Part shown: positions 1-11,630 of the stretch, piece by piece
How the letters are laid out: each line of letters opens with the position of its first letter
Numbering within the stretch: the stretch's first letter is position 1
DNA from: Glandiceps talaboti
Taxonomy: Eukaryota > Hemichordata > Enteropneusta > Spengelidae
Direction of reading: 5' to 3'
Assembly: GCF_964340395.1 (NCBI RefSeq)
Contig: NC_135550.1
Coordinates: 18,861,676-18,921,675 of the forward strand
DNA length: 60,000 nucleotides
Notes under the pieces: model-generated
The model's input: only the letters and a program-made list of their open reading frames with translations
Databases searched by the model: none
Told to the model about the DNA's origin: nothing
Made by a program: the position numbers and the translations under genes

Positions 1-61
1 TGCAGACTCTGGGATGACACGCAGAAGGTGGTACCTAAATATTCAAAAGAAAACAAAACAA

Positions 62-1229
62 ACCAGATTTAAACTGAATGCCTCCCGTAAGGGAATAACT
101 AATTATGTAAATAACTCATTAAACTAAAAAGCTATGGTAACAGGCTTTGTTTTTTGGACAAGTGTGCTTTCTTAGGTTAATGTATGTTAGAGTGTATGAT
201 ACTGCTTAATTACTGAATATCATTCATTTTTCAAAATACTCATTAAAGAAAAAGTTGTAGCAACAAACTTCATAGAACAGGTGCGTATTATTATGATGTA
301 CGTATCATATTATACGAAATTTGAAGCTTGCATTTTAAAAATACAACCTAGTTACCTAAAATCATTAATTATGCAAATTTTTCATTAAAACTAAGCTATA
401 TAAAAGATTTTATAGGACATATCCGCTTTGTTATAGTTAACGTATGTACTAAATTGTATTGAAATTGAAGTATGCAGTCTTAAGATATAGCCTAATTACC
501 GAAAATCATTAATTATCCAAATTATTCATTAACACTGTAAGGTACATCAACTAACTTCATAGGACATACACAATTTGTTATGGTTGATGTATGTACTGAA
601 TTGTATTGAAATTGAAGTATGCAGTCGTAAGATATAGCCTAATTATCAAGAATCATTAATTATGCAAATTATTCATTAACACTGAAAGGTACACCAACAA
701 GCTTTACAGGACACATGTGATTGTTATGGTTAACGTTTGTACTGAATTATATTGGAATTGAAGTATGTATTCTTAAGATATAGCCTAATTACTGAAAATC
801 ATTAATTATGCAAATTATTCATAAACACTGTATGGTGCATCAACAAACTTGATAGGACATATGTGTTTTCTTATGGTTAATGTATGTACTAAATTATGTT
901 GAATTTGAAGTATGTATTCTTAAGATATAGCCTAATTACCAAAAATAATTAATTATGCAAATTATTCATTAACGCTGTAAGATACATCAACGAATTTTAT
1001 AGGACAAATGTATGTTGTTATGTTGAATGAATATACTAAATTATATTGAAATTGAAGTATGCAGTCTTAAGATATTGCGTAATTAGTTGATTTCATTAAT
1101 ATGCAAATTTCTCTAATTAAACATTAACAGATCTGGCTCAAAACCTAATCAGGTCTAGCTATTACCCTAAAGATTATATATCCCAAATTTCATTACAATT
1201 GAGCCAGCCGATTTTTAGAAAATGATGAC

Positions 1230-1264
<35 letters not shown>

Positions 1265-1340
1265 TACAGACAGAGACACACAGCCACACAGACACACCTT
1301 CCCCTTTTAATACCTCCCGTACCCTTACAGGAGGTAAAAA
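62..1340 (-). repeat. Interspersed element with ~147-bp tandem core, copy 1
   Basis: The segment is bounded by a CCTCCCGTAAGG-like end near 80-100 and its inverse (CTTACAGGAGGT) near 1325-1338. Between them a unit containing ATTAATTATGCAAATTATTC recurs at about 364, 508, 655, 801, 948 and 1094, a period of 144-147 bases. An (ACAG)n tract lies at 1224-1275. The same architecture appears in the opposite orientation at 2710-3436 and 52145-53320. No coding capacity is visible, so it looks like a non-autonomous dispersed element. Confidence 0.7.
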
Positions 1341-1418
1341 TTAGGACATTAATGTATGTTCCCTGAATACAAAATGTCTCCAATTTTTTTTCTGTAAGGA
1401 AAAGATGTATTAGGGCTG

Positions 1419-1420
1419 AA

Positions 1421-1506
<86 letters not shown>
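1419..1506. repeat. (GT)n followed by (CTGT)n microsatellite
   Basis: A pure dinucleotide tract runs directly into a tetranucleotide tract. Apparent long reading frames here are only translations of the repeat. Confidence 0.95.
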
Positions 1507-2518
1507 GTCATTGTTTTCTCCAAAATGGGTCTCAATTCAAACAAAATTTGGCACAAGTGTTCTGTTGAGTAATGACAAGAACTGAATAGGTTTTGATAAA
1601 AATCCATGAATATTAATGGCAATTTGCATAATTAATCGATTGGTTATCAGGTCGCTCAAGCGCTTCATTTCGAAAGTGTGCCACCAACGTCAATGTAAGG
1701 TGAGCCATGAAGCTACAGTACGGATACACGCTATTGTTCTTCACTGGTAAAGACTCTGTTTTCAGGGGTTTCAAGTGTTTGTATTGATATTTTCGTTGAA
1801 TCTGAAGATTACAAGGAGGTGAGCACTGAAAATACCCATCATCTGTAAGCTTTATTGCAAAAATATACAGTCATGATTGTCTGCTCACGTCACACCTTTC
1901 ACGCATGTATACAATTTGGAGCAGTCTGTCAATCTCAATTGAAACAAGAATGTATACACTTTACCAAGGGACGAAGTAGGGCAATAATACCTTATCACTT
2001 CACTGTATTAAAGTTGTTCAACTGTGCATACCATGAAGTATGTAAACTTTCTGATACGTAAATAGCAATGTTATGTGGGTTTCAATTTCGTTTATTATTT
2101 GCCGTGGAAATGGGTGTACATATCCCGGGTATGTAAGGGATTAAGAAAGCCGAGTGCAGTTGAGGATGGCAAGCTTTCCTGGCATTTGAACAATGTTTTT
2201 GACAACTAACTTTCACTGGGACTTCAAAAAATCACAGATGTAGAGCTAAATTTCTTGCATAAATCATGAAATTGCAGGGCTAACCTTATGGAAGGCATTC
2301 AGTTTATATCAGGTTGTCTAAATGCAAAGAGCTATTAGCTGTTAGCGTAATGGATAATTACATAATTTTATATTTAATAGGGGAAATATAAAAGGTAAAT
2401 CAACAATCATACTACAAAAAGTTATGTTTATGTGTAAAATTTCATTTCATTTCATTTGAGCCACCGATTCTCAAATGATTTTTGAGATATGTTTACAGTC
2501 AGGCATGCAGACTAACAG

Positions 2519-2585
2519 ATACAGACAGACAGACAGACAGACAGACATACATACATACATACATACATACATACAGACAGACAGA
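2519..2585. repeat. (ACAG)n/(CATA)n microsatellite
   Basis: Tetranucleotide tracts ACAG, then CATA, then ACAG. The surrounding 1507-2700 holds no gene that I can recognise. Confidence 0.9.
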
Positions 2586-2709
2586 TATCGGTATAACACT
2601 AACACCCCACACATACACCCTTTAGTGTTTAGTCATGTTTTCGATGCGATAACAAGGTACAAGGATGGTTGGCAACTTGTAGTCATTTAGGAGAGATCTT
2701 GTCATTTAT

Positions 2710-2759
2710 ACCCCTCCCCCAAAGGAAGTTAATGTTATGCTTGTGTTTGTTTGTTTGTT

Positions 2760-2853
<94 letters not shown>

Positions 2854-3436
2854 CCTGCCTATCTGTATGTCTGTCTGTGGACACATTGTCTCAAAAACTA
2901 CTGCATTGATTGTAATGCACAGTGCTACACATCTTACATATGTTAATGACAAGAATTGATAAGATTTTGGTAAACATCTAATATATATTAATTAGTCATT
3001 TGCATAATTTATGGGTTTTAGTAATTAGGTTATATCAAAAGAATGCATACTTCACATTCAATATAATTTGGTACATACATTAACCATACCAAAGCGCACA
3101 TGTCCCATAAAGTTTGTTGATGTAGCTTATAGTTATAAAGAGTAATTTGCATGATTCAGTAAGCTATATCTTAAGAATGCAAGCTTCAAACGTTATATAT
3201 CTTGGTGTATTAACTGATTATAACTATAAGTCATTTACATATGTTGATTAATTACTTTTGACATTAGGCATCTTAGAATGCAAGCTTCAAATTTAATATT
3301 TTCTAGTACATCATACATGAAACGTAACAAAGCGCACATTTACTATAAAGCTTGGTGAAGTAGATTCCAACAATGTGTGTAGGAACAAAAATCTGGTTTT
3401 GTCCTTACGGGAGGCATTCAGTTTACATCAGGTATG
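2710..3436 (+). repeat. Interspersed element with ~147-bp tandem core, copy 2
   Basis: Opens with a long (TTTG)n/(CTGT)n tract (2744-2850) and continues with the 'TTTGCATAATTTATG...GGTAATTAGG' type units. It ends with CTTACGGGAGGCATTCAG (about 3405-3422). It is the reverse-orientation relative of 62-1340 and is shorter, with about three units. Non-coding. Confidence 0.65.
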
Positions 3437-4502
3437 ATGTAACGTTAGTGTGGATGGCCAGTGAAAACATCATAAAATAGTTACCACATATTAAACTTTT
3501 TTTGATATATCTTCAACCTGTACTGCTTGAAGTCGTGAAAGGGAAACCGGGAAGAAAACCATCAGTATTTTCGAAGGGAATGCCGGGGGTAATGAAGCCA
3601 TCAAAATCAAAATCGATTTGCAAAAATTGACCTCTTCCCTATCCCCCCGCTCCCTTACAATTACTGAAGGCTCTCCAAGGGCGAAACGTCTTGAAGTATT
3701 GTACAGGGTAATCGGAGGTTTGCCCCATGTACGACTTCAGGGCCGCAAATGTTTCAATCAGTATTGAAAGCACAATTAGGTGGCACCCAATTATTCTTTG
3801 ACTGTTATAATTGTAAATATCTGGTTTACGACTAGATCCTATTCCACTGACCCTTTCAATACCCCCAAAGAACCAAGACAATTGCCATGATGATCAGTAG
3901 CACCGCTTCTATCAGCAAGTATGAAAGCAAGTTAACGGAATACAAAGAAATACAGGACTTATGGTAGAAGTTTCTAAAATGTATCTGCTATAAGATGCGT
4001 ACAGAGCAGTTAGTACTTCACTTCAAATGTTTTATTCCGGCCACATACAAAACTATGTGTTAGACTTCTGTACATTAAATTGTAGTTTACATTAAATTGT
4101 ACTTTACGTCAAAATATTAGGTTTATATTCTGTGTTCACCAGTATAGAGAACGACACTCAAACTTTGTGTTTCACCTCGAAAAATGTGTATAATCTTGCC
4201 GCGTGGTGAAGTACTCCCTTCTTTTCTTTCGACACTAACAAATGACTTGCTAATGGTCACGTCATAGTCGAGTTATGGTTTATATCCTGTATTAAATATG
4301 CTACTAAAACAAAACATATTTGAGTTGCATTCGATACAATATGTTGATTATGACTTTTGAAACAAGCTATATTTGTAAAATGGTGTAACAATGTTTTTTT
4401 TGGAGAAATTGTATTTGATTTGAATGTAGAACTTTTAGAATACACGTAATTGACTTCAACACTGTTATAAAATGTGAGAAAATAAAAATATTCATGACTT
4501 AC

Positions 4503-4570
4503 CCATCGTAACGAGTGACTGCCTCTGAGAGAGACACGCAAGCCACCAGGAGAAGAATTTTCCACATCAT
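4503..4570 (-). CDS. Gene 1: carboxypeptidase A-like, exon 1 only (partial)
   Basis: First coding exon of an M14A carboxypeptidase precursor. It starts at a double ATG and encodes MMWKILLLVACVSL followed by SEAVTRYDG. This is a short hydrophobic signal peptide followed by the VTR(Y/F)DG propeptide start that also opens genes 3 and 4. The exon is 68 nt, as in genes 3 and 4, and ends in phase 2 at a GTAAGT donor. No exon 2-like sequence is visible between 1 and 4500, which is repeat-rich, so the rest of the gene either lies left of the window or is lost. A TATA-like box and a conserved C-rich promoter element lie just upstream. Closest in sequence to gene 4 exon 1. Confidence 0.85.
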
Positions 4571-4631
4571 GTTGCAGAGTTCGATATGTGTACTTAACCA
4601 ACGCAACTGATCTCGTCGCAACCCCAAGCAC

Positions 4632-4668
4632 ACTTAAATACAATTTTTCAACCACAGGGGGTGTCAAC
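4632..4668 (-). promoter_or_regulatory. Gene 1 core promoter (TATA-like plus CACCCCC box)
   Basis: On the minus strand, GTTGACACCCCCTGTGGTTG (4650-4668 region) is followed about 20 nt later by TATTTAAG (4632-4640), roughly 65 nt before the start codon. The same order of elements occurs upstream of genes 3 and 4. Function is inferred from position and conservation. Confidence 0.5.
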
Positions 4669-5226
4669 GTCTCCATTGTCAGCAAATCATTTTGTTTGAA
4701 ATAAGACTTCAAAGTATAACATGGCTAAACATATTTTCATCACTATATTTCAATTAATTTCAAATACGGATCAAAGTTTTGGCAGAACGAAAACTGAGAA
4801 GTTTCTTTTAATTTTGCCAGGCCTTCAAATATCTAGAAGTGGAACTCTCTTCATTCAGCTCCTGTCAGAATTTAAACGTATGTGTGTTGATTTCCCAGGA
4901 AGACGACACCAGCTGGCAAATAAAGTATGGCGAGATACTTCTCATTATCTTATCTTATCTTATCTTGGTTATGTTTTATCTATAAACTAAGCAAAACTGG
5001 GGCATGTTGATGCGACATTTAGTGAAATACTAATGATTTGATTAATGTACTTGTAGACAGGGTGTAATTCCATCAAAAATGAAGATAATAATACCATTGC
5101 ACCTGCATCTGGGTCATTTCTTCCATCAAGTAACCAAAAGACATTTTCACTAAACATTGGTAAATTACTTATAAAAGGACACTCTCTCTCTATTCTACAT
5201 CTAGATGGTAATAATGTACATATATA

Positions 5227-7533
5227 AGAGAGCATTCATCAGTAATTACAAGAGGGAGGACCGGGGGAAATAAAGCCCGGTCTGTGGCATAAAATGTGAC
5301 CCTCCTCTGGGTCCGTTGTATAAAAAAATGACCCTCCCCCCAAATTCCTTTCTCTACAATATGACCAGTGTGCGAAATTACCGCCGGTCTTTCGGCCCGA
5401 GACCAACAGATTTCCGTTCGGACCGACAGTTTTTCAGAATTACAACAACTGATCGTGGATTACACATTACAGTACAGTTACCATATCACGTTCCAACGTC
5501 AAAAAAACTCGCACTGTAAGACATGATTTACCCATAGTTCTCTTCATCATGGTCAGATTTCTTACACAAACAGTCAGAGACGATACTCAATACACCACGG
5601 TAGGGTATACGGGTAGGGCTTCAGTACACGTTTGTAAAGACTCAATGGAGGAAGAAGAAACCGCCCCGTGTCACTGTGTGGATGGAAATTGAAATAAAGC
5701 GAATACACAGTTTTCAAGAGGGATAGTTATGCGACAAAACTTTCTGCTATGATGAATTTGTGATGAATTTGTGGTCTAAGTACGCTAATATAAGGGTGGG
5801 AAAGCTACATTAGCTGTTGACACAGACGATGAATCTGACTTTGGATTGTGTGATTCAGAATTTAGTGAATCGCACAGAGAGGAAGGCGAGGACTGTGAGC
5901 TCTTAGAGTGCAGATAATGTAGATTTTATTGATTCATTCACCCCATATTATCTACAATCTATGGATCTGTATTTCTATGGTGGAATGAATACATTCAGTC
6001 TCAGGCCACTATAGTCTATAGGAACAGATTATGCGAGAATGAATATTCATAGTCTCTGGGTTCATAGTTACAAATGAAAATCTCTACTCACAGAGTCAAA
6101 AAGTATTTGGTTGTGAATCCAAAATTTACTTCCAAGTTTACATCCAAGTTCTATTTTTTTGACTCTGTGAGTGGAAATTTTCAATTGTAAGAACAGATTG
6201 ATGAAATAATAGTGGATAGTAAACAATTCGCTGTACTCTTTTTTACTTTAAATTAGTATATCTAAAGATATGTTGTATCATATATATTAAAGTTCAAAAT
6301 CATTTGATCTCTAAGTGGGGGGGGGGGTGATGTAGATACAGGTCGTGAATATGAACTGCATTGAATATGGACCAGCAGTTTTCCTTAAGGACCAGCAGCA
6401 TTTGCTACATGTGGGTCCTTATGACCAGTAGTCATTTTCCCTTAAGTTCACACACTTAATATGACCTCCCCTTGTTCAATATTTCAATGAAAAAACATTT
6501 TTAACGCCGCCTCCCTTTGGCATAGTTGTTAGAGCTCAAGATTAGCTATAGTAGTCAGGCGGTTTGGGGTTCGGGTGACAGGGAATATTTCTGTAGTAAG
6601 ATCCCACCACATTGATAGTTTTTAAAGGCCCATTTTGTTTCCAACTATTACCAACACAATGAGTTTGTGTTTATATTAAATTGACTGCATTGGATGTCAT
6701 TGGCTGAGCTGAAGGCCAGAACTCCCGGCCCAAAGACGAGATTAGCGCACAACTGATAACCTCAGGACTGAGGTTAGCATTTCCACTCCACCTCATTATC
6801 CCCACTGTCTTGCCACGCTACTTCCCCTTTACAATTGAGACCTGCTCCTCTCCTCACACCACAACTAATAGTTAATTCACTGCATTTCACTGATACGTTA
6901 TGATATTAACGTGTCATATTACCCATAATAATCCTATCAATTCGACTGCTCTTTTAAATCGACCACCCACGGAGTCTTAGAAATGGAGAATTATTTTTCT
7001 AATCATTGTATTTCGACCACAACGAATCAATGTACTTATTTTTCTTTTTTACTTTGACCACCAAATGTAACCATCGATTGGGGAGCTTTTTTGATGAATC
7101 CTAAATAAAAATGAAGAAACTTAAAAAATCATTGGCGAAGAAAAAAACTAATTAGATTGTTTGACTCACTCATGACTTGCAATTTGACAGTCAAAATTGC
7201 AAAATTAATTTTCATATATCGTTATTCGACCACAAAAAATCGTAGTTATTAAATTCTGGCCGAAATGATGGGGTTATTATAGTACTTTTAATTTACAATG
7301 GTGGTAGTGGGGGGATATGGTAGCAGTAGGATTGGGGAAATGGTGGCAGCGGTGGGATCATGCCAAAATTTCAAAATACTGCAAAGTTAGATAAAAATGA
7401 GTCAAAGTAAAATGTGACCCTCCCCTAATTTCCTTTTTCTAAAATATGGCCTCCCGATCCTCGAGGACCGATTTGTAAAAATTGACCCGCCCCCTAATCC
7501 CCCCCCCCTCTTGTAATTACTCAAGGCTCCCTA
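5227..7533 (+). mobile_element. Long non-autonomous TIR element (GGGAGCCTTCAGTAATTAC family), copy 1
   Basis: The left end reads ATCAGTAATTACAAGAGGGAGG (about 5237-5258) and the right end is its inverse, CCTCTTGTAATTACTCAAGG (about 7507-7527). Interior blocks (Pol III-like segment near 6505-6580, 'GTAGTAAGATCCCACCACA', 'AACTAGTTAATTCACTG'-type sequence) recur in opposite orientation in the copy at 42050-43204. No transposase is encoded. A small fold-back MITE is nested at 6069-6189. Confidence 0.6.
6069..6189. mobile_element. Small fold-back MITE (~120 bp)
   Basis: The left arm ACTCACAGAGTCAAAAA and the right arm TTTTTGACTCTGTGAGT are inverted copies. The similarity extends over about 34 nt, to ACAAATGAAAAT at the left and ATTTTCAATTGT at the right. 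Nested inside the larger TIR element. Confidence 0.75.
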
Positions 7534-7821
7534 GCGGCCAATATTCTCCATAGTTGGTGTAGTGACAAGTTTAAATCTGGGGCAAAAGCTTGGTTTTGAA
7601 TCTGTCGACGTGATCAAAACTGCACTAGATGTAACTGCAGTATAGTTTCCGTTCAGACAATCACGGCAATATATTCACTAAAAATTGTTAAAATACCAAG
7701 AGTTACTGACATTGTCGAAGCTTTACAAAATACTACTACCATCGAGAAAATCATGCCATACAAGCCATGCATACTACCGGAACAAATGAACATGGCCCCG
7801 CCATACGGAATCTTTGTCTTT

Positions 7822-8330
7822 CTCATCACATGGCATGACATGACATGACATGACATGACATGACATGACATGACATGACAAACGAGAAAAACTAAATGAT
7901 TATACCAGGAGTGTGTCTTAATGACACGACACGACATGACACGGTGTGACATAACATAACATGACATGATAATGCATGATATGACAGAACTCGTGTAGAC
8001 TCATCAGAAATGTGTCCCTCTGATGACATGGCAACTTATGTAGTCAGCAATAACTAAATAATTACACATCAGGAGTTTGTCCATCTAATGGCATGACATG
8101 ACATGGCATGGCATGACATGACATGACATGACATGACATGACATGACATGACACGACGTCACGACATGACATCACAGAATTCATGTAGTCAGCAATAACT
8201 AAATAGTTGCATCAGGAGTTTATCGACCTAATGGCATGACATGATATAACATAACATGACATGGCATGACAGGACATGACATGACACGACACGACATGAC
8301 ATCACAGAACTCATGTAGTCAACAAAATCT
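7822..8330. repeat. ATGAC pentanucleotide minisatellite, three blocks
   Basis: Runs of (ATGAC)n at about 7826-7880, 8093-8155 and 8237-8305 are separated by a repeated spacer (AACTCATGTAGTCAGCAATAAC). The array is therefore a higher-order repeat of spacer plus pentamer block. Non-coding. Confidence 0.9.
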
Positions 8331-8980
8331 AAATGATTAAATCAAGAGTGCGTCCACCTTCTCCCATTAGTTTTGTCAGGGTTGCAGTAACCTTATTCGA
8401 GTTCTTGCATGACATCCTTGCACCTGTAAACAGCTGGCAATGTCACATGATGGGGAAATAACTTGATAACTATACATGACTATATTTTCACCAAATGTAA
8501 GTACGTACAAAGAATGCAGTAGCTTTAAACTTCGGAATCTGACAAGTCGTGTGTTTACCACTCTCCACCATATGATTCATACGGTGTGTTTTAGAATTTA
8601 AAAAAAACACACTTTTCCGATATCATGCATGTGGTCCCCCATTACAGTGGTATGATCCAGATATCAGCCAATTTTATGTTGATAACTAAACTATTTGTAT
8701 TAAAGTTCATATCATATTCATATCATATTCATATCTAAGCACCTGTACAATTCACTCTCGCTACACACGCGATGGTATGGATGTCTGCATCGCGAAGTAT
8801 TAAGGATTTTGAAAAAAGGAGATATTAATTTTTTTTTTCGTTTTCTTCATAATTTTAGACCTTGAAACGAATTTTTACGGTCGACTTTTTTTTAGGTCAA
8901 TAGGATTAGCCAAAATCAAGCTTCTTTTTTTCTTCAGACTCGGAGACGCTGCATGCATAGAATTATGCCGACGATGGCAA

Positions 8981-9328
8981 ACGATTTGTCACATGATTTG
9001 TCACAAAGTACCATCGTACCTTTCTGAACTTATTTCAACCAATGATACGTTTCATCAATACAATACAAGGACCAAATTCCACATTCCGAAAGCCCACTCT
9101 CGTTCCTTCAGATACAGGGCATCCATCGCTGCAAATAGTTCATAAATTTAATGCCCTTTGTACTCTTTCCTCAAGATGGTCATTATTGTACAGTGCTTAA
9201 ATTTGTGTCTGTTATGTATATTTGTATTTTAAATCTGTATTGTATTTGTTTATCTTGCATTTGCATGAAAAGCCATTTAATGGATGCATTGCCGTTTATA
9301 AATAAATAATAAAAAAAAAAAATTTGTG
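8981..9328 (+). mobile_element. 5'-truncated non-LTR retrotransposon (LINE) 3' end
   Basis: The sequence is absent from the otherwise matching unit B (10858-10870), so the empty site is known. It ends in AATAAATAATAAAAAAAAAAAA and is flanked by a likely short target duplication (ATTTGT/TTTGT). From about 9002 one frame reads HKVPSYLSELIST, then QYNTRTKFHIPKAHSRSF, then a stop. This resembles the conserved C-terminal tail of CR1/Jockey-type reverse transcriptases. Only the last ~50 codons and the 3' UTR remain. It inserted after the duplication of this locus. Confidence 0.75.
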
Positions 9329-9611
9329 TCGTATAATGATAATATTGTCAAGGTTCGTTATCAACGGTAATTTGTAAACATTGCACTATAAGCTATCTGG
9401 GGAAAACATCGCTATTTGTCCTGCATGGGTCAGGTTTGCCTGATATAGGAAAATTTAAGTTTGACATCACGCAGATTCCGATATATATAGACAACCATGT
9501 TCATTTTCAGCATACATCTATTGTAGTAACAAAGAAACAAAATTCTCACCTGACTGCATACGATAAAGAATCGCGCCCTCCAGTGGTAAGATGCGAAGGA
9601 GTTGTAGATCC

Positions 9612-9692
<81 letters not shown>
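9612..9692. repeat. (TC)n microsatellite
   Basis: Pure dinucleotide tract of about 80 nt. The sister unit at 11170-11183 has only about seven units. The RERERE/SLSLSL frames over it are artefacts. Confidence 0.95.
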
Positions 9693-9696
<4 letters not shown>

Positions 9697-10112
9697 CCTT
9701 TTCCTACCTCCCCTTTCTTCCTCCCTCTCTGTCTCCCCTCCCTCTCTCCCCTCCCTCCGGATCCCATCCTCCCGAATATTGGAAATCATAGTGTGGATAA
9801 TGAGTAATAAACTGACCAAAATGTTCATCAGCTTGGTAGATTTAAATGATTTACAAGGAGGGAGTAATTAAAATATTTCAGAGATTTGAAGGGAAGCCTG
9901 GTATACCACAGGGATGCATATTCAGATTTTGACGTAATAGGCTTCAAGTATCGACATACACCACTTTAAGTTCGAAATTGCATCAAGACTGATAATTGTT
10001 ATTGCAGTAGTAGCAGAACGCAAGTTGGATTTCCTATTTTAACAAAAATGGGTCTGTTCTCGCACATTCATTCTGTAGTCAGTACAAACGAGATAAGTGT
10101 AGAATTATCAAT

Positions 10113-10118
10113 TTTAAT
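10113..10118 (-). terminator. Putative polyA signal (ATTAAA) after the spare last exon
   Basis: Minus-strand ATTAAA about 32 nt past the stop codon of the duplicated last exon. The same hexamer follows the proximal copy. Confidence 0.4.
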
Positions 10119-10149
10119 ATATTCATTTCTCTCAATAATTGCATTTACA

Positions 10150-10337
10150 TTATTCATTATCTAGAACATACAGAGTGACTTCCTTTAAACCTTCAAAAGT
10201 CTCAATAGCTGTAGGTTCAATTTGGTCTTCTGGAAGGAGGAACCCGTATTCGCCTGTATCTCTCAGTTCAAGAACGTGTGAATATTTCACATTTTTGACG
10301 CCATACGCCCAATCTAAACTAGATCCAGCAGATGCGT
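10150..10337 (-). CDS. Duplicate terminal exon of gene 2 (distal copy)
   Basis: Complete copy of the gene 2 last exon. It has an acceptor AG, 188 nt and a TAA stop, and encodes the S1' region (SSLDW), the catalytic [10 protein letters not shown] segment and the C-terminus. It differs from the proximal copy (11631-11818) by about one base, giving His instead of Tyr two residues before the LEL of the catalytic strand. Both copies keep the splice acceptor and reading frame, so this could be an alternative last exon or a fresh, unused duplicate. Which one is spliced cannot be told from sequence. Confidence 0.8.
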
Positions 10338-11590
10338 CTGTAAAGAAAAAAAATGACATTCACACAGTAAATTTCAAATTTGATAACGATACATGACTAT
10401 ATTAGCAGTAACTTTAAACGTCGGAATCTGAAAAATCTTATGTTTACCACTATCCACCGTATGATTCATACGGTGTGTTTTAGAATTTAAAAAAAAAAGC
10501 ATTTTTCGGATATCATGCATGTGGTCCCCCAATTACAGTGATATGATCCTGATATCAGCCAATTTTATTTTAATAACTAAACTATTTGTATTAAAGTTCA
10601 TATCATATTCATATCATATTGATATCTAAGCACCTGTTCAATTCACTCTAGCTACACACGCGATGGTATTGATTAGTATTAAGGATTTTGATATAAAGGA
10701 GATATTAATATTTTTTCGTTTTCTTCATAATTTTATGACCTCGAAACGAATTGTTACGATCGACTTTTTTTTTTTTAGGTCAATAGGATTAGTCAAATCA
10801 AGCTTCTTTTTTTTTCTTCAGAGACGCTGCATGCATAGAATTATGCCGACGATGGCAAACGACTTGTGTCGTATACTGATAATATTGTCAAGGTTCGTTA
10901 TCAACGGTAATTTGTAAACATTGCACTATAATAAAATCCATAAGCTATCTTGGGAAAAACATATCGCTATTTGTCTTGCATGGGTCAGGTTTGCCTGATA
11001 TAGGAAAATTTAAGTTTGACATCACGCAGATTCCGATATATATAGACAACCATGTTCATTTTCAGCATACATCTATTGTTGTAACAAAGAAACAAAATTC
11101 TCACCTGACTGCATACGATAAAGAATCGCGCCCTCCAGTGGTAAGATGCGAAATAGTTGTAGATCCCAGTCTCTCTCTCTCTCCCTTTCCTTACCTCCTC
11201 TCTCTTCCTCCCTCTCTGTCTCTCCTCCCTCTCTCCCCTCCCGCCGGATCCCATCCTCCCGAATATAGGAAATCATAGTGTGGATAATGAGTAATAAACT
11301 GACCAAAATGTTCATCAGCTTGGTAGATTTAAATGATTTTATACAAGGAGGGAGTAATTAAAATATTTAAGAGAATTGAAGGGAAGCCTGGTATACCACA
11401 GGGATGCATATTCAGATTTTGACGTAATAGGCTTTAAGTATCGACATACACAAATTACATCAAGACTGATAATTGTTATTGCAGTAGTAGCAGAACGCAA
11501 GTTGGATTTCCTATTTTAGCAAAAAATGGGTCTGTTCTCGCACATTCATTCTGTAGTCAGTACAAACGAGATAAGTGTAGAATTATTAAT

Positions 11591-11596
11591 TTTAAT
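11591..11596 (-). terminator. Putative polyA signal (ATTAAA) of gene 2
   Basis: Minus-strand ATTAAA about 35 nt past the gene 2 stop codon, in the same position as in the duplicated unit. Confidence 0.4.
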
Positions 11597-11630
11597 ATAT
11601 TCATTTCTTTCATTAATAATTGCATTTACA

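Noticed and set aside
62-1340. Centromeric or telomeric satellite
   Set aside because: Only about six to seven units per copy, bounded by defined ends and dispersed, so it is an interspersed element rather than a satellite array.
2669-2959. Long open frames on both strands (poly-VCLS / poly-TDRQ)
   Set aside because: They are translations of a (CTGT)n microsatellite and have no independent coding signal.
9430-9828. Open frames rich in RERERE or SLSLSL
   Set aside because: They arise from the (TC)n tract. The same frames vanish in the sister unit where the tract is short.
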